Origin: Calonectria ilicicola
Taxonomy: Eukaryota; Ascomycota; Sordariomycetes; Hypocreales; Nectriaceae
Length of the DNA: 64,000 bases
Assembly: GCA_020809705.1 (NCBI GenBank)
Contig: CP085833.1
Span: 4,898,001 to 4,962,000, forward strand
Direction: 5' to 3'
Positions 34,027 through 45,351 of the stretch are shown here, piece after piece; the stretch's first letter is position 1; every line of letters begins with the position of its first letter. Both the position numbers and the translations under genes were made by a program. The notes below the pieces were generated by a model that ran no database searches, was not told the DNA's origin, and was given only the letters and a program-made list of their open reading frames with translations.

Positions 34027-34105
34027 CCGCGGACGGATTCTGGTGGAGGTGAATTGGCGCCGACCGCGGACGGACAATAGCGTTGAGAGCGACCGCGGAT
34101 TCCCG
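34027..34105. promoter_or_regulatory. Three CCGCGGA elements between MFS and CocE hydrolase 1
   Basis: CCGCGGACGGA occurs at 34027-34037 and 34064-34074, and CCGCGGATTCCCG at 34093-34105. They lie 118-196 bases before the CocE1 ATG and 198-276 before the transporter ATG, so they could serve both divergent genes. The rest of the 33830-34222 spacer shows nothing else. Confidence 0.6.
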
Positions 34106-34222
34106 AGACGCGTAATCGAGATGTAGTTATAATAACGACGAGGTTGATCGATGAGATGCAGAACCTCAGCACAAATCAACCACACGTTGCTTAATATTTT
34201 TGTCACCTGGAAATTAGCCACA

Positions 34223-35995
34223 ATGCCTGCTCCCTGTCAAATCGCCAGCAAGGAAATTGATGCCCCGATCATAGGTCGAAACGGGTACCGGGGTTTCCTG
34301 AACAAGTCTGAGATCTTGCCAAAGGGCTCGGCGCCGTTTGGAGCTCGGGAGTTGCCCTGTGATATTCTCATCGAACATGACGTGGGCATCAAGCTCCGCG
34401 ATGGTGCTGTGATTTACGTCGACATTTACCGCCCACCAGGTGATGATGTCAAGGTCCCCGCTGTTATGTCTTGGAGTCCGTTCGGGAAGAAGCTCAATGG
34501 AATAAAATTCCTCGAAATGATGACTCCCTACGACATTGGAGTTCCACCAAAGACGCTTAGCGGATTAGAAAAATTCGAGGGGCCAGACCCAGCCACGTTT
34601 GTGGAGCGTGGGTATGCCATCATCAACGCCGACACTCGCGGTGTTGGTGACTCGGATGGCATGTGCGTCATCATGGGAACGCAAGAAGGCGAAGATGGAT
34701 ACGATTGTGTCGAAGCCATTGCTAAAATGCCTTGGTGCAATGGACGCGTAGGCATGGCTGGCAATTCACACCTGGCCATTGCACAGTGGTTCATTGCAGA
34801 ATTGCGGCCGCCATCTCTCAAGGCCATCGCGCCTTGGGAAGGCTGCGGTGATCTTTTCCGTGAGCAATTTGTTCGCGGAGGCATTTGGGCCGGCAATTTC
34901 TTTGAGCACATTAGCAAAGTTATGATCCAGGGCCGACACGGCATGGAGAGCTTTCGCGAAATGTATCGTCGCAGTGGTGGCGTGGGGAACCCATATTGGT
35001 ACGATAAGCGACCTGACATGACTAAAATCAATATCCCTACGTACATTACGGCGTCCTTTTCGTCTGCGCTTCATACTATGGGCTCAATCCGCGGCTATAT
35101 GGATGTAGACACGCCCAAGAAGTGGATCCGATTTAGCCCCTACCAAGAGTGGCACGATATTTGGGCGGTTCCCAAATACACAGAGGAATTGTTGTCATTT
35201 TTCGACTGCTATCTCCGCGAGGAAAAGAATTCATGGGAAGAGACACCAAGAATTCGCATGACCACGCTTCATTACGGAGACAAGGATGCGACGATTGATG
35301 AGCCACTTCAGAGCTATCCCCCACCCCAAACCAAGGATCAAATCATGTATCTTTCCGACTCTGGGATGCTGACAGCGACTGGGACGCCATCAACTGCCTC
35401 TGTTGCCTCCTACAATTCTGAACAAGGCACATCGTCAATTTCATGGAAGTATACCTTTGACAAGGCTGGTCGGCTTTGTGGAATCCCCAAGGCTGTCTTG
35501 TACATGTCGTGTCAGGATCACGATGATTTCGACGTCTACATTGTCATTCGCAAGCTAGACAAGAACGGGAACCGGGTGCTCGCGCTCAATGTTCCGTGGA
35601 GCACTATTCCACCAAACTCCATCCAGGAAATCCCAGACGATAAGATTAGCGATATTCTACTCTACATCGGACCCATTGGAATGTTGCGCGCATCGCATCG
35701 CGAAATTGATGCCTCCAAGTCGATGCACGCCAATTACCCGTTCCATCCTCATGCCCGCATTCAAAAAGTCCCCCAAGGTGACATTGTCAAGTTGGAGATT
35801 GGGATTTTTGCACTTAGTGTAGCCTATGAGGCGGGCGAATCACTTGAAGTTGAATTCATGGGCCAAACACCTCAAATTCAGTCATTCAAGGAGTTGAAGG
35901 GTAAGATTGGGAACGAAGATAACCGAGGCCACCATCAGATTCACTATGGTGGAGAGTATCCTAGCCACGTTATTCTCCCCTTCTTTGAGGATTGA
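34223..35995 (+). CDS. CocE/NonD family hydrolase (S15-like acyl esterase) 1
   Basis: This single-exon protein has 590 residues from the ATG at 34223. The open frame reaches further up, but the residues there do not look native. Blocks in order: DVGIKLRDGAVIYVDIYRP, FVERGYAIINADTRGVGDSDG, MPWCNGRVGMAGNSHLAIAQW with the nucleophile Ser near residue 182, and APWEGCGDLF. Candidate His-containing YQEWHD and FFDCYLR follow, then a beta-rich C-terminal domain (GMLRASHREID...). This is the alpha/beta-hydrolase plus jelly-roll layout of cocaine-esterase-like enzymes, which cleave acyl esters or amides. No signal peptide. A diverged paralogue lies at 38669-40639. Confidence 0.88.
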   Translation: MPAPCQIASKEIDAPIIGRNGYRGFLNKSEILPKGSAPFGARELPCDILIEHDVGIKLRDGAVIYVDIYRPPGDDVKVPAVMSWSPFGKKLNGIKFLEMMTPYDIGVPPKTLSGLEKFEGPDPATFVERGYAIINADTRGVGDSDGMCVIMGTQEGEDGYDCVEAIAKMPWCNGRVGMAGNSHLAIAQWFIAELRPPSLKAIAPWEGCGDLFREQFVRGGIWAGNFFEHISKVMIQGRHGMESFREMYRRSGGVGNPYWYDKRPDMTKINIPTYITASFSSALHTMGSIRGYMDVDTPKKWIRFSPYQEWHDIWAVPKYTEELLSFFDCYLREEKNSWEETPRIRMTTLHYGDKDATIDEPLQSYPPPQTKDQIMYLSDSGMLTATGTPSTASVASYNSEQGTSSISWKYTFDKAGRLCGIPKAVLYMSCQDHDDFDVYIVIRKLDKNGNRVLALNVPWSTIPPNSIQEIPDDKISDILLYIGPIGMLRASHREIDASKSMHANYPFHPHARIQKVPQGDIVKLEIGIFALSVAYEAGESLEVEFMGQTPQIQSFKELKGKIGNEDNRGHHQIHYGGEYPSHVILPFFED

Positions 35996-36468
35996 GATCT
36001 TAAAAGATTGCGATATGATTATATAGACTATTACATACATAGTGTACTGAAATAGAACACGAAATGGACTGTCAATTTATGAACCTGAATTTATTGCATA
36101 CATCGTGATTGTAAATATGCAGTGATCAGTAGCAAGATTGGGATCATCTCTGTTGATAATTTCCGCAACGTTATGAGATATTCGATGTTTGTTTCTGGGG
36201 TAAAATCTCTAGATCTTACCAATTATTAAATAAACGACCCCTGCATCCATTTTAACTTTCCTCCATGTACATATTGGAACACTGCTTTCAGCGGTACCTG
36301 TAGCATCGTTGCATCAATGATGTTTTAATGGAAAGCAATAACTGTCATTGAAGACCATAAAAACGGAAACAAATAATGTGGGGTGAAGAAATGAATGTAG
36401 TATGTCAAACTATCAAGAATGAATGATTTTGATCACCCCAACTATATATGTATCACCTTTACAAATTT
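35996..36468. other. Convergent intergenic region
   Basis: 3' flanks of CocE1 and the PhyH gene. AT-rich, no gene seen. Confidence 0.5.
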
Positions 36469-37617
36469 TTAATAAGGCTTCACTCCAGCGAGCTTCAAAA
36501 GCTTGTCAGAAAGCTCAGGCTTCTCAAGGGGTTCGTCTCGCTCCCCGGGACAAATCTTTCCATCGCGCATGGCCTTCCCCTGTCCGAAAATGTTGCAATG
36601 CGGCCAGTGGGTGGTCGCTTCATATTTATGGAAGATGCTTGCCTTCAAAGCCAAATCATCTGCATTTGCGAGTTTCGCAGGCGTGTATGTCGCGTACAAG
36701 ATAGTTCGTACGGTATCGCTCTCAGGAAGCTTGGCATAGTGAACGGTACGAGAGTCCCACATGATTAAGTCACCAGGTTCCGCATCTACCTTGATGAGCG
36801 TGCAGCCATGGTCCTTGAACCATTCAATGTCCTCGTCTTTGAACCCATACCAATCAAACTGCCCTGGAGCATTAGCGTCCTTTGCCTTTGGGGGGTGCTC
36901 CTTGAAGAACTGCTCAAATAATTCCGAGCTGCCTTGATAGAGCTGAAGTCCACCATCTAGAGGCCCAGCTTCGGAAAAGTTGATGATGCCCTGAGCACAT
37001 GAAAGGCCCTTTCGGGTTGGTGACTGATCAACATGAGGCCACGGAGCCCATTTAACATCAGTTCTACCAGGGAGGGTGACATTGACAGCATCAAAAGACA
37101 CAAGCAGTTCATCAGTTCCCCACAAGCGAGCGAAAGGTTCGATAACTCCGTCCTCGCTACAAGGGGATATTAGCATGGGTCATACGATAGTACTAGATAA
37201 CGAGACTTACCATCGGGCGTCCCATACCCATTTCTCATGAGCGGCGCAGTAGTTCAAAATCATACCACCTTTCATCATCATAGGTAGATAATCTTGATTC
37301 CAAGTGCTCTTGTCATTAATGTCGAAGCCAAACTCAAACTTGGAGAACCATTCCATCGCTTGGCGGCGATAGTTGTCTGCTCTCTCCCTGGGAATAGCCC
37401 CTTTGATGACGACGTATCCCTTGGAGAAGAAATCGTCACGCCAATCGCCAAATTTGACGTCACCACTTGCCTGCTTCTCAAGGATATCAGTGACACCACC
37501 GACTGTGGTATCCTCATATTGATGCATTCGTCCATGGCTGTTCTGGATATATCCATGAGCCAAACCGATCCCGGCCATCTTTGGCTCGAGCATGGAAGAT
37601 TGAGCTACAGCAGTCAT
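36469..37617 (-). CDS. PhyH-family Fe(II)/2-oxoglutarate dioxygenase
   Basis: Two exons, 37617..37211 and 37156..36469, give 364 residues. The intron runs GTAAGT to TTGTAG and the junction codon gives Cys. The iron triad is visible: WPHVDQ (H-x-D) and the distal His in SRTVHYAKLPESDTVR, whose Arg would hold 2-oxoglutarate. The family hydroxylates or rearranges small organic acids and secondary metabolites using O2 and 2-oxoglutarate. The first 60 residues are family-specific. It lies between the two CocE hydrolases, and its promoter carries two CCGCGG elements plus one variant, which supports shared control. Confidence 0.88.
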
Positions 37618-38668
37618 GGTGTAGATGAAGATTGGGGTTTGGATTTTCTTGTTTTGGACTAAGGCGGAGGTGGGGATATGATAAGAAATTGTTTAACCTG
37701 TGAGGCTTCCCGATGTGTTCTGAGCGGATCTGAGTCCGTATGGAAAGCAGATAATTTATCCTTGCTATCAAAGTCTTCTCCAAGCGTGATTTACGCGGAT
37801 GGAAAGGCTTGGAAATCACCCGGAGGTTCCGTCCGCGGCATTCCATGAAGATTTTCCAGTTGATGTTGGAGCCCGCGGAATCCCGTCTGGACAAGAACAC
37901 CCCCGTTTCCGCCATTCAACGAGCCGAGGTTACATGGAACTTATTACGATTGAAACAGTGGATATTATTAGCCTGAAAAAATTCATCCAATTAGGATGAT
38001 ATCATTTATTTTTGCGGGGCCGAAAAGAATATCACCAGGAAGAGATTAGAGCGGACATTGGTGACTATCAGCCAACACATTCACTTATTACGGCCTGTAG
38101 AGAAGATTGCCTGTAATATTGTCAATAAATCACAACTTGGTTCAATTCATTCAATCATTTCAATGTTGCCAATCGATACAATTGCGAATAACTACGTATT
38201 AGTGAAATAGATCAGTATTGCAGCATCAGCATTATTTCAATATTTGATTATCATCATAAATGCTCTAATCAAGTCGTATTACAAAATTGGACAAATGAAA
38301 ACATATTTAGTCCTTTACGAGACATTTTATGTTGCTAATTTGATATTGGATTGCTTGTAGGGTCGAATCTACGCTGTAGACAAAAAGAAAGAGCCTAGAA
38401 GCACATGCCAAATTCTCACCCCAATGAACCTCCCCTTGAGAGATATACGAAAGCTAGTTAAATTGGGTTTCTGGGTGACAGGGTGTTTCTAACCAAGCGT
38501 AAATTCCAACATGAATGCCTCGGAAGTTTCGGCCATGGCGATTATGCAGAAGTGCTACAAATAGTGTTGCCCTCTTTCTCAGAGGTCCGCTAAAGAACCA
38601 TGTCACACATCGGCGCATATAACGATCTCAGAAGGGTTTCAGTGATATATATGTCTATTTTTCAGAAA
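37618..38668. other. Spacer between PhyH promoter and CocE2 3' end
   Basis: The left 300 bases are the PhyH promoter with CCGCGG-type sites. The rest is AT-rich and shows no gene. Confidence 0.5.
37793..37885. promoter_or_regulatory. CCGCGGA-type elements upstream of PhyH
   Basis: ACGCGGATGGA (37793-37803), the reverse complement of CCGCGGACGGA (37828-37838) and CCGCGGAATCCCG (37873-37885) lie 176-268 bases before the ATG at 37617. The 11-base form is identical to the two copies upstream of CocE1. Confidence 0.6.
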
Positions 38669-40639
38669 CTATTCTGGCTTCGTAGAGGGGATTAATGGTA
38701 AAAGCAAAAAGGAATCAAAGTCACCACCACTATGAAAGATGTGCTTTCCGCTGTTTCTGAGCTTTGGCTTCTCGTCTAAAGGCCTCAAGTGTGGTTTGGG
38801 ATTAATGCCCGAAATCGTCAGCCGAAGCTCATCCTCGGGTCGAATAATCCATCCGTAGGGCCAAATTCCAATGTCCAAGCAGACTACTTCACCAGGCGAA
38901 AGCAGTTGTTCCTTAGAATGCGTGTAAATGGGATCTAGAGATGTGGACTTTTCGTGATCCAATTCCCTGTGGCTAGCCCGCATGCACCCCAACGGTCCAG
39001 AGTCGAAATAGGATTCTCCAAATGATGGATCATGCTTGTGCTTGCGGAGCAATTCCTCACGGGCCTCATTGGGGTTGGATTGAAGGCGGCCGACGTCTGT
39101 CATGAGTGCTTCCAGAAGGGTCCCAGTCTTCCGATCGTACTTTTGGAGTTGAACAAAGATGTCCATATCATTTGAACCTTCCGCTTCGCCCCAGAGCCGA
39201 AGCTTGATATATCCGACCAGTTCTGTAGTTGTAGGAAAGGTCACTGAAAAAACAGACTTCCCTGTGATTGCATCATAACTAAAGGTGCCGGTTTCCTTGG
39301 GTGGGCTTTTTGACATTGTCATTGTCTGGGGATCCAGGAAGAGTTTGAGCTCCTGTTGCCGAGCAAGTGGAAATGAATCTTCGGGTCTGTTGATGATATC
39401 CAAGCCTCCAGGGTTCAGTAGGCTCACGCGTACTTTTGGGGTAAACTTCCAATCATTGTTCATGTCTTTAAGATAGCAATCAAAGAATTTTCGGAGATCT
39501 TCCACGCTCTGCGTATCGTAAAGGTCTAGATAATGATTAGAAAGCTGAATTGGGTCACTGTATCGTGTTGTATTTACCTGGCCACTCATGGTTGTTATGG
39601 ACTCGAAGCCACTTCTCCTTGCTGCTGGTTTGCTGCCACGCCCGAAATGTACCATAGGTGTGAAGTTGGTTTGTCCAACTGGCCACAATATACAAAGGGC
39701 ATTTGATCTGGTCCAGCTTGGCGCGGTGGCTCTCCCAGTAGTCATTCCAAAGTGGATATTCATAACACATGGAAATTAAATCGTCGGCTTTAGCTCCAGT
39801 GGCGCTTGCAGTGTCCCCGCGAAACATACCACCAGAAAATCCAGGGTTAGGAGAACCTTATCACTGTGAGTAGTGTATTCTTTCATTTTGGAGTCTCCAT
39901 GGTACTGACCTCCTCTCCTCAGTGCGTCATTGTATAGATCGGAAATACCTTCCCAAGGTGCAAGACAAGCTAGGTGAGGCGGGTTCTCGGCTCCAGCAAA
40001 CCACTGTGTGATGGAAAGATAACTGTTGCCAGCCATGCTCACTTTGCCGTTACACCAAGGCTGCACACCGAGAAACTCGATAATATCGTAGTTATCCTCG
40101 CCTTCTTTTTTGCAAGACATGCTTATGTCACCAGTGGAATTCCATGTTCCACGACAATCTAGGCCTTTGGTGAGCAGCTTTCTTTTTTAACGTACTCAAC
40201 GAAACAGCTTACCAGTGTGCACAATGGCGTATCCATTCATACACCAGTATCCTGGATCAAGACCCTCAAACTTTTCAAGGCCGGTGGTAGCGATCTTGGG
40301 ACATCCAAATCGCCAAGGCCACTTGTCGAAATTTCGCTTGTTGGGGCCGCCATTCTTGCCAAATGGACCACCCATGATAATGGCGGGGCATTTCTCGGAT
40401 GAATTCGCTGGGCGATACACATCAGCGTAAATGGTTGCGCCATCACGCATCTGAATTGCAACATCCTCGTCTAAAATAATATCGGTATGCAACGGTCTAT
40501 GGCCTTCCTCGAAGGTTGTCCCAGCCTTGAGTACTCGAGATCCGCCTGGATTGACGCAAGGTTTGTAATTATGCGCCTCTGCATCCACGACTGACACAGG
40601 GCGCTGGAGAAGAACAACGTCGTTGAATGACCGACTCAT
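38669..40639 (-). CDS. CocE/NonD family hydrolase 2
   Basis: The frame extends to 40648 without an ATG, and the first ATG is at 40639. Introns near 40197-40144, 39910-39855 and 39590-39535 splice in frame and restore HTDCRGTWNSTGDIS, RRGGSPNPGFSGGMFRGD and HEWPDLYDTQSVEDL. Family blocks: VAIQMRDGATIYADVYRP, PWCNGKVSMAGNSYLSITQW (nucleophile Ser), APWEGISDLYND, FFDCYLKD and the C-terminal jelly-roll with GCMRASHRELD. It is a diverged paralogue of CocE1, not a recent copy, and its intron-rich structure contrasts with the intronless CocE1. No lesion is seen. It is divergent from the Zn2Cys6 regulator. Confidence 0.85.
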
Positions 40640-40880
40640 GATGATCAAGTGTTCTAGAGAATTGTCGAATAGGTTTCTAATTCGATCTTGATTTTAGAGG
40701 AATGGGAGATTCGTTCATCCTCAGCATATCTCCTTCATTATTTAAACCAAAGTGGACGAATTCACTAGAACTAGAAAGCCGATGTTTCGCAACAGTGTGC
40801 GGATGCGTGGTAGGCGCTAAGCCTAAAGTACTTTTGTTGCCACGGAAAGCCGTCACTCTAGAAGTAGAATCCGAGGAATC

Positions 40881-40890
40881 CCGCGGAAAA
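40881..40890. promoter_or_regulatory. CCGCGGA element upstream of CocE2
   Basis: CCGCGGAAAA sits between GGAATC and TCCC, 242 bases before the CocE2 ATG. A weaker CACGGATGGA lies about 30 bases further right. Confidence 0.45.
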
Positions 40891-41326
40891 TCCCACCCCC
40901 GCACGGATGGAGGACGGGATCTGACGCATGGGGAAGCGAGTAACATGGATCCTGTTTGTGATGAAATCAGTTTAATTGCTGACATTTTATTTACTCATTT
41001 TTAAATTAGAGCAAGAGAAATTCCCATGAAAGATATCCGAGAAGATTAGGCCAAATCGTGGCCTAAAAATGTTTATTAAAAATTCTGTCTGCGGAGCAAC
41101 TTCCCAGCACCCACAAGTTGCTGTGGGATGGTTCCTCAGTCTTCACATCTGACAACTAATTGTATTAAACCTATTTCTTTGTGAAAATTGTTTTTTTTTT
41201 TTTTTTTTAGAAAAAGAACGAAACAGTTACTTAATGTGTCAAGTTGGTACATCTATCTGTGATCAATGAGTTCCATAGCCAGCGATCTTGTTCAGCTGGT
41301 GCTCCCCCCACACTAGTCTGCCGTAC

Positions 41327-41387
41327 CCCAGCTTCCCCGCTCCCCACGATAGATCGATCGGGGCCGAGGCCTGAGCCGGAAGCTGGG
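41327..41387. repeat. Inverted repeat near the regulator start
   Basis: CCCAGCTTCC (41327-41336) pairs perfectly with GGAAGCTGGG (41378-41387). The GC-rich spacer includes CGGGGCCGAGGCC. It lies 137-197 bases before the regulator ATG at 41524. Confidence 0.5.
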
Positions 41388-41523
41388 AGCCAGGGCATTG
41401 AAAAAGGGTGCATCCTTCAATTTTAGCATCTGCGGTTCTTTTGGAGTGACTGTCGCACAGTAATTTAGCTGTGCCCTGCTGTAAATTAACCACTCCCGCC
41501 TCATTCAATCTATCGAATTCCGA

Positions 41524-44135
41524 ATGGAAACGCAAGCTGAAGAGCGAGAGCCCCAAAATGAAGCCGCCACCCATGACACGGCGGCCAAATCGCCCGGTCG
41601 TCGATCGCAGAGGCGAAGACCAAAAGCAGTATGTACTCTGTATTCAACCATCCCGCCACAGCACATTAGACGCTTGGAATTTGTTCAGCTTTCATCCCAC
41701 CACTTGAATTCCAGTTATATATGAGGCCAATAGCTTACCAGGGTTAGTGTGACTTCTGCTGGAAACGCAAGGTATGCTTCATTATGGCGGTCTGGAAAAG
41801 ATCTTTTTGGTTGATGATGAACCGCTAGATAAGGTGTGACGGCCGAGTAGGGCGTTGCCACAATTGCGAGAGCTATGAAACTACATGCACAACGACGTTG
41901 GCTGATGGATCCAAGGCCGTTCGAGGGGATGGAATATCTACAGTGCTTAGTACTACTCAAACACCTCCTCTGCTAGGATCGATCGCTCCTAGTCGATCTC
42001 CTGGCCCGCAAAATCAGACAAGGAAACGCGCAAGGGATTCAGCATTAGGCGAAGACAGCCAGTCAACAAGGCAAATCGCACGAGGTCCTTGGAGCTTATC
42101 AAATGAAGAGCATTCAAGAGATCAAATTCGCTGGTCAGAGTCGCTTTCAATGCCCAGCCCAAGGCTGCCAGCTAGTCAATACACAATGAGCCCTTTATCC
42201 CAACACTCAGAAAACATTGGAACGGGACCGACGTCAATGTCAAACGACCCTGAGCTCGAAGGCGTCGTGACAATAGAACACGCGACAACATCTGACAAGT
42301 ACAAATACGCCGGTAAAAACTCAACACAGGTATTGGCCAAATCAGCTGAAGAGTTATTTATGGACCGCGACATCCGCATTCACGTAATGAAGCTGTTTTG
42401 TCCTTGGTTGACTTTTTCGGAAGAAATCAGTATCCCAGCCAAGGCACACAGACCATTAATTGATCGTGAGGAGGGCGCCAAATTTGTTGACAGTGGGTAA
42501 GACTCTAACAGTGGTGGGCAATGTTCTAACTTTTGCTGTTAGACTACTTTTCCACTGTGGCAAAACTACTCCCGTTCCTTGAAGAGCAGTCTTTTAGGAA
42601 TTCTTTCAATTTGTTTTATACCAAGGGCTACACAGAAAGTCCCATTGATGCATGTCGCATATACTTAGTCATTGCCATTGGCGCAAATTGCGGCATATCC
42701 CAGGCCAAAGAATCAGAAAATCACTTTGAAGCTGCCTGGGATTTATATGGGAGTGTCTTGGCCACTCCATATCTCCAGAGCGTTCAGGTCCTTTTGTTAT
42801 TTGTAAGTGGCTCTTAGCAATACCATATCGAAGCTAATTATTCTAGACTATTCAGCTCATGAATTTCAACAAAGATGGCCAGGCTCTGTTGTCTATTGGA
42901 ACCGCTGTTCGAATCGCTCACTCTCTTGGTTTGCATCGCGCTTTATCAGCCCATAAACATTGGCATGAAAGAGATTTTGTTCAAAAAGATTACAACTTGA
43001 AGAGCTGTGTATGGTGGTCTTGCTACTGCTTAGAAAAGTAAGTTGCATGAACTGTCACCTGGGCCTATCTAATATGGATCTAGAAAGCTGTCATTTGAAT
43101 CAGGCCGACCTTCAGTCATTTCAGACGTTGAATGCGATGTAACTCATTCGAAATTAATATTCAGTCCAGCCTCAAACGACACAAGCCTTGATGCGAGATC
43201 CGAGGTTGAGGTATCAGAACAGTTTACACGCCTTTGCAAAATTCTTTCTGAAATCACTACACGTCTTTTTAGCAAGGTGGGTGCACAAGTGGATGAAGCT
43301 GCGCTTCTTGATGAAATCGAAGCTGTCGACGCCATGCTGGTTCAGTGGAAGTCCGAACTTCCACATCATATGTCCCAAGAAGCCGAATTATTGGATTTGC
43401 AAATGGACAACTTGTCCATCATGTCCGTATTCCTTCACTGTATGCATTGCAATGCGATGTTAGTCATCCACAGAGCCGCCCTATTTGGCACAGTTTCGGC
43501 CGAGATTCGCCAAAAGCGAAGCCGAAGGATTATTAATGCGGATTCAATCTGTTTAAATGCAGCCCGCACCCTAGCCAAAGCCATGAATGAGCTGATAACT
43601 ACACGCGCCAGTTGGTTCATAATAAGGTCCGCGAACTTTCGTCCTTTACGGATAGAATGTACTAACGGCTGTCAGATGGACTATGCCATATTGTTTAAAT
43701 GTGGTCTTCGCATTATACATCGGAATCATGCGCGCCCCAATGAATTGGACATGCGATTCAGATGTCGCTTTAATGAGAAGCATGATGCGCTGCTTCTCTC
43801 GAATCAACCCAAATCCGACCGTCACTGCTTCGTTTGAAACGCTTCTCGAATCACTCTGCCTTGCCGTGCAGACTGCAAAAGCCCGTTGTCAAAGTTTACG
43901 TGATGAGTACAGGAAAAATATAATTGATGGTCAACAAGACTCGACCATCTCTAATGAGTCATTCAATTCTACCACATTGAGATTATCAGAAATATTTGCA
44001 GAGGGGAGTGATCTATGGACCCAAGGTCAATTGTTCGAATACCAAGACTTTTTCAGTTTGGGCGGAGAAACAGACTTTACGAATTTTGCGCAGCTATGGA
44101 CAGCGGACTTGGAGGGGGAAACCGGAAATGAGTAG
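41524..44135 (+). CDS. Zn(2)-Cys6 transcription factor with fungal_trans domain
   Basis: Seven exons (41524..41628, 41748..41771, 41829..42492, 42543..42802, 42847..43037, 43084..43626, 43676..44135) sum to 748 residues in frame. The binuclear zinc cluster is split over exons 2 and 3: CDFCWKRKIRCDGRVGRC then HNC and a last Cys, spacing C-x2-C-x6-C-x6-C-x2-C-x6-C. A basic patch (GRRSQRRRPK) precedes it. The middle homology region (fungal_trans) includes GQALLSIGTAVRIAHSLGLH and SCVWWSCYCLEK. The last exon ends in an acidic tail with repeated Phe/Trp, a plausible activation region. It sits inside the CocE/PhyH block and shares its promoter region with CocE2, so it is the best candidate for the CCGCGGA-binding regulator. 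No lesion found. Confidence 0.9.
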
Positions 44136-45351
44136 AAATAATGTACAGAAAAGGTTCATATCATGATTATTAGAAAAGCAGACTTTCCGTTAGTTGGAAT
44201 GCCTAATAGACACTTTTATGGTCGTTTCCTCTTTGCATCTTCCCAAGTTGTTGCTAGAATATTTGTCATTAGTTTGATGTCACTTCAAAGTCCTAACTGA
44301 ATAGTAAAAATATATCTTTGACCTTCTTATTAATACTTAATATCTGAAGGGAGCTTCTATTTTATCTTTCAAGATAGGTCTCTCAGACAAGAATGGGGGT
44401 TTATGAGGTTAATCCCAATTTTGTGTTGAAAAAACTCCATTTTATCCGGCGGAGAAAAACGGTACGCAGGTAACCAATGAAAGATCATGTGGCTGTGTTA
44501 TGGTGAATTACTTGCCTTTTATCCATGCTTATCTCACCTAATACGAGTCGCCAGAGTTGAGGATGTGCAGTCTACGAGTGCTTTGGGCATAGATCTTTCA
44601 GCCCTGACTAAATACTGATCTGATCCCAATTATTCTCCATTCCTTTAAAATAACTCTTTGGAAATGTTCCAGATGCCGCCAAGCAGAGCGCGGAGCCCTA
44701 GCTGAGCGTGTCAGATAGACTCTCACCGAACTACTCTCGCATTGCACATTTATCAACCCTACAACCTACAGGATGTGTGGAGCTCTCCGGGCCGACTGGG
44801 TGGCACAGATGGGAACAACTCAAGAGCAACCTAGGCAGTCTGCCCGTGAAACTATTTATAAATTCAGGCTAGCCTCAACCTGTTCATGGCATGGATGTTG
44901 CACATGATTCGATTCTTATCAAGCAAGAAAGGTAATGATAATCAGAGCTGAAACCGCGGACGAATGAGACATGCAGGTAGCCTCAGACACGCAGACTGTG
45001 GCGCCAAAGTGCAATTCTGACGTCGTCTTTGGCAGAATTATCGATGACCCCCGCCTCTTGATTGAATGAGTTATTTTCCCTCATGCAACTTCCGAAAATC
45101 TGAGTCCTCAAGTCACAGACAATCGTCACTACCCTTTTGTTTCTTTTTCCGCAATGCCTCAGATCTATCAAGAAGGGCGGGGCATGAATACCCGAAACCC
45201 AGCTGCCCACTCCACCCTGGCATACTTGAACGTTGAAGGCCCAGCGCCAACAGCCATCGCCGCGCTTGGTCATCACCAACTTTTGGCTCGCCAGCAGTAC
45301 CAACTCTGTGGTTACTACTCCTTTCTAGGTCAAGGTAATAAGAATGAAACC
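44136..45351. other. Intergenic region with one CCGCGGACGAA site
   Basis: 1.2 kb without a gene I can support. The only signal is the CCGCGGA-type element near its right end. Confidence 0.45.
44954..44964. promoter_or_regulatory. CCGCGGACGAA element
   Basis: It differs from the 11-base CocE/PhyH element at one base. It lies about 390 bases before the start of the damaged membrane-protein gene at 45352. Confidence 0.4.

Larger units (their letters stand above)
40640..41523. other. Divergent promoter of CocE2 and the Zn2Cys6 regulator
   Basis: About 0.9 kb holding one CCGCGGA site, a run of 18 T (41191-41208) and a perfect inverted repeat close to the regulator start. No gene. Confidence 0.55.
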
